In this document: piece by piece, positions 60,779 to 64,000 of the stretch | Numbering within the stretch: position 1 is the stretch's first letter | Layout of the letters: each line of letters begins with the position of its first letter | Translations under genes and position numbers: made by a program | The notes under the pieces: generated by a model | Database searches by the model: none | What the model was told of the DNA's origin: nothing | What the model saw: only the letters and a program-made list of their open reading frames with translations | Source of the DNA: Lineus longissimus | Taxonomy: Eukaryota; Nemertea; Pilidiophora; Heteronemertea; Lineidae | Assembly: GCF_910592395.1 (NCBI RefSeq) | Contig: NC_088323.1 | Coordinates: forward strand, 11,887,501-11,951,500 | Length of the DNA: 64,000 nt | Reading direction: 5' to 3'

Positions 60779-61560
60779 TATGACGAAACATGAAATGAAC
60801 ATCCCTTCGATGATCAGGCCTATCGACTGATTCAGTTGAAGGAAAGTGTCATTATACGTACAGGATGGTTCAAAAAAATGTTCACCTTCGAATCGGAACA
60901 AGATGCACGCTGGGCGTGGCAAATACCCAGGTTTTCGAAAATTATATGTTTGTTTAGTTTGCAATATGGAATAGGAAGGGTTGGGAGAGTTGAAAAGATG
61001 TGCAATATGAAGTAAGAAGTGTTCAGGTTGAAAATGGTTGTGGGAATGATTTTTATGCAGTCAAGAAGAAGAAGTTAATTTCAAAGCTGTATATGAGAAG
61101 TTTTTATTTAGAAATTACAGTACCTTCATGGAGTTAGCATAACTGAAGTTATACAGGCATAGATATATGATGAAGACTACAAGCATCTGTATTTAATCAT
61201 TGATGCATTTTGTGTACTAGTATATTAGAATGTGTGTCATTTCTCAATTATTCATCGAGTCTGAAAACATTGAGAATGAACTGAACTGAAGTGTAACAGC
61301 AAGTACCTTACTGTAAGTAAATCGTGCATGATGAAGATGGCTGTAGTCTTCATTGCATATGTATGGCTATATAAGTAGCAAGACTCTCTTGAGAGTACTA
61401 GTATATACCTGAACTGTTGTACCGTGATGAATTGTTGTACCGTGATGCTGATTTCAGCCAGTGAAGATTTCAGTATAAATCCGAGGGGGTGGACATCTTC
61501 ATGTTTATGGAAACAGTGGTGATTAGTGCTTGGAGGTGGCATCCCGTGAATGAACGACTG
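60779..61560. other. No recognisable gene
   Basis: AT-rich spacer between the Harbinger array and the protease exon. GAATTGTTGTACCGTGATG is repeated twice near 61430. Confidence 0.35.
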
Positions 61561-62055
61561 TTAGTATTTCCAATATGTATCATAATTTTTTTTTTTCGGG
61601 TTCAATCCAAGAAGACATGAGAATGCAAAGGCTATGGCCATGATGCCACAAATAGGGTCACTTGATTGTTGCGTCACATCAACATATTCCACATTATCAT
61701 TGTTTATCTGGTTGTAGACAAGGCATAACTGGAGGAATGTTCGTTGCAAATGTTCCGAGGACATTAAAGAATCGTAGATGTAAATTCTTTTAGACGTAGA
61801 ATGATAGTATGATGTACTCCAATGGTTTTTTAGAGGATGGATTAATATTGAGTCCTTGTCTGCTGGTATTGGTGGTGGACGTTTGTTAGAATCTTCACTT
61901 TGAGATAGAAAGTGCAACTCTGCTGGAGAATAGTAACCGATATGTCCTTCGTATTTGAGGCGATTTGCATAAAGATGCATAAGGTTCATGGCTGCCATGA
62001 TGACATCATCAGTGATATCAGTGTTGCCTACAAAATATTCAACTTTCTTGTAGTT
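61561..62055 (-). CDS. Ulp1/C48-like cysteine protease, terminal exon
   Basis: The acceptor (TTTCCAG, 62056-62062) opens a frame from Asn-Tyr-Lys-Lys-Val-Glu-Tyr-Phe to a stop at 61561, about 164 codons. It shows His-Trp-Ser-Thr-Ser-Tyr-Tyr (catalytic His), Ile-Tyr-Asp-Ser-Leu (Asp) and Asp-Pro-Ile-Cys-Gly-Ile-Met-Ala (Cys), the order of Ulp1-type SUMO proteases and of many transposon-encoded relatives. Upstream exons were not found, so it may belong to an element or to a host gene. Confidence 0.6.
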   Translation of the reverse strand, partial: NYKKVEYFVGNTDITDDVIMAAMNLMHLYANRLKYEGHIGYYSPAELHFLSQSEDSNKRPPPIPADKDSILIHPLKNHWSTSYYHSTSKRIYIYDSLMSSEHLQRTFLQLCLVYNQINNDNVEYVDVTQQSSDPICGIMAIAFAFSCLLGLNPKKKNYDTYWKY

Positions 62056-62411
62056 CTGGAAAGAAAAAAGAAATTGTACAATGGATTTGATGAAGGTGTG
62101 TGCGAGGTCAGGGATGATAGTGAATTGTCTTGGAAAAAATGGTTGACAGTGCTATTGGTGGAAGAGGAGTTGAGGAAGTGGATGGTTGGAAAAAAAGGAC
62201 TTTAAGCTGTCATCTATATCATCATCTCATTTTTGTGTTTAAAGATGAAGTTGAGAATGAAATATTGTAAGGATGAGTCATGTCATAGTTATGATTTGAG
62301 ATGAATGAACTGACCTGTCTCTTTTCAGCTATATAAATGGCATGACGGTGTGCTTTCATAGTATTTGATGTTTTCTTCAGTTTTGGCATGATTATATATC
62401 TAAAGAAAGGA
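62056..62411. other. Spacer, presumed intron of the protease gene
   Basis: No further coding exon could be recognised on the minus strand here. Confidence 0.3.
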
Positions 62412-63405
62412 GTTAAAGTGTACCAATATCTATTGCTGTGCCCAAGGGCCATGGATTCTAACATGACTGGGACAAGAAACAATAAAAAATATCATTGGTA
62501 TGGCCTTATCTGCTATGGTAGGGACAAGAAACCAATATCCATCCATTGGTGTGACCAAAGGACTAATGGATTCTAACTGACTGGGACAAGAAACAATAAA
62601 AAACATTCATTGGTATGGCCTTATGTGCAATGGTAAGGACAAGACACCAATATCTATTGCTGTGCCCAAGGGCCATGTATTCTAATATGACTGGGACAAG
62701 AAACAATAAAAAATATCATTGGCATGGCCTTATCTGCTATGGTGGGGACAAGAAACCAATATCCATTGATGTGACCAAAGGACTAATGGATTCTAACTGA
62801 CTGGGACAAGAAACAATAAAACACATTCATTGGTATGGCCTTATGTGCAATGGTAAGGACAAGACACCAATATCTATTGCTGTGCCATAGGGCCATGGAT
62901 TCTAACATGTCTGGGACAAGAAACAATAAAAAATATCATTGGTATGGCCTTATCTGCTATGCTAGGGACGAGAAACCAATATCCATTGATGTGACCAAAG
63001 GACTAATGGATTCTAACTGACTGGAACAAGAAACAATAAAAAACATTCATTGGTATGGCCTTATGTGCAATGGTAAGGACAAGACACCAATATCTATTGC
63101 TGTGCCCAAGGGCCATGGATTCTAACATGACTGGGACAAGAAACGATAAAAAAACACATTGGTATGGCCTTATCTGCTATGGTTGGGACAAGAAACCAAT
63201 ATCCATTGATGTGACCAAAGGACTAATGGATTCTAACTGACTGGGACAAGAAACAATAAAACGCATTCATTGGTATGGCCTTATGTGCAATGGTAAGAAC
63301 AAGACACCAATATCTATTGCTGTGCCCAAGGGCCATGGATTCTAACATGACTGGAAATAATAAAAAATATCATTGGTATGGCCTTGTAACTGACTGTGAA
63401 ACGTT
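62412..63405. repeat. 220-bp satellite (dimer of ~110 bp half-units)
   Basis: Four full units and a partial one, spaced exactly 220 bp. Each contains two related halves: GGGACAAGAAACAATAAAAA, CATTGGTATGGCCTTATSTG, ACAAGAMACCAATATCYATT. The half-units differ consistently (CCCAAGGGCCATGGATTCTA versus ACCAAAGGACTAATGGATTC), so the dimer is the unit that was amplified. Confidence 0.9.
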
Positions 63406-64000
63406 GAAAAAAGTCATTGGTATGGCCTTTATATGATGTCCAGATTTAATCCATATCTTACTTTTATTCGTGTGAAAATAGGTGCTAACGGAACAGTAAA
63501 AACAAAGAACGGGTAGGCCTACCATACGATCTCGGTTCAAGCCGGCAACTGTCTTCCTACATGAATGAGTAGCGTGACCAAATAAGGAATCCCATTGACA
63601 ACATTTTTACGCGGGCTTTTATTTCATTGGTTTAAAGAAGTATGACGCATAAATTATTCATCGAGACCCGTGAAAAGCGTTCTACAACTCTGGATCGGCG
63701 GCGTCAATTTAAGCCGCGATTTCTATGAAATCTGACACTAATTCTGGGAACTGAGAAGACATGAACTTAAGACCCATCTCGCCCCCCCCCCCCCCCCCCC
63801 CACCCCCTAGATTTTAAATTGCAGATCTGCACAAGTCTCAGGACCCAAGTTTTGACCACCTAAAAAGCCGGAATGCAACTACGCAGTTGAGTTACCGTAC
63901 GTCGTTAGACCAAGCTGCATTTTGGATCATCTTTCAACGATCGTCGACAAACTATTTCTCAAATCAATCTTAATCAATTGAACAATCCAAGCCTTCCCTA
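63406..64000. other. No recognisable gene; poly-C tract
   Basis: A run of about 19 C lies at 63783-63801. The rest appears unique. Confidence 0.4.

Overview
This is a 64 kb piece of an animal nuclear genome. It has spliceosomal introns with GT-AG borders, a metazoan tousled-like kinase gene, many terminal-inverted-repeat (TIR) and hairpin-ended non-autonomous elements, a tRNA-derived SINE-like relic, and several tandem repeats. The element flora (hairpin-ended 'AGCTCACCT' elements followed by a GTC-rich microsatellite, PIF/Harbinger copies, Gypsy and LINE fragments, PHD-OTU-FLYWCH proteins) suggests a marine invertebrate, perhaps a lophotrochozoan or a basal deuterostome. The species cannot be fixed from the sequence alone.

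Layout. 0-2 kb: a minus-strand gene for a PHD finger plus OTU-like domain plus FLYWCH finger, broken by one frameshift and by a 165 bp MITE whose removal restores the frame. 2.3-3.1 kb: the 3' end of a non-LTR reverse transcriptase. 3.1-24 kb: repeat-rich DNA without a confident host gene. It holds a minisatellite, palindromic MITEs, a SINE, three long and one very short copy of a hairpin-ended element (8.4, 11.0, 21.1 and 18.5 kb), and diffuse tandem arrays at 12.4-13.6 and 15.0-16.7 kb. 24.7-25.3 kb: a 57-bp minisatellite lying directly behind the TLK stop codon.

25.3-40.65 kb: a tousled-like kinase (TLK) gene on the minus strand. I resolved 17 coding exons with matching splice phases (2,028 coding bases, 675 residues). 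All the kinase motifs are intact. Its introns carry two copies of a 1.1 kb repeat, two hairpin-ended elements and two MITEs. 40.7-51 kb: non-coding DNA with further elements: a hairpin-ended element, a TTAA-flanked MITE, a 1.3 kb TIR element with a probable transposase first exon, and a Harbinger-like fragment.

51.0-54.1 kb: a broken Ty3/Gypsy element on the minus strand with a 177 bp 3' LTR, polypurine tract and polyadenylation signal. 54.3-60.8 kb: four PIF/Harbinger-type elements arranged A-B-B'-A' as a 6.4 kb palindrome. Every copy keeps an open but C-terminally truncated transposase frame. 61.6-62.1 kb: an exon for a Ulp1/C48-like cysteine protease. 62.4-63.4 kb: a 220-bp satellite.

The TLK gene is the only confidently intact host gene. 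The rest is best read as layered transposable-element history.
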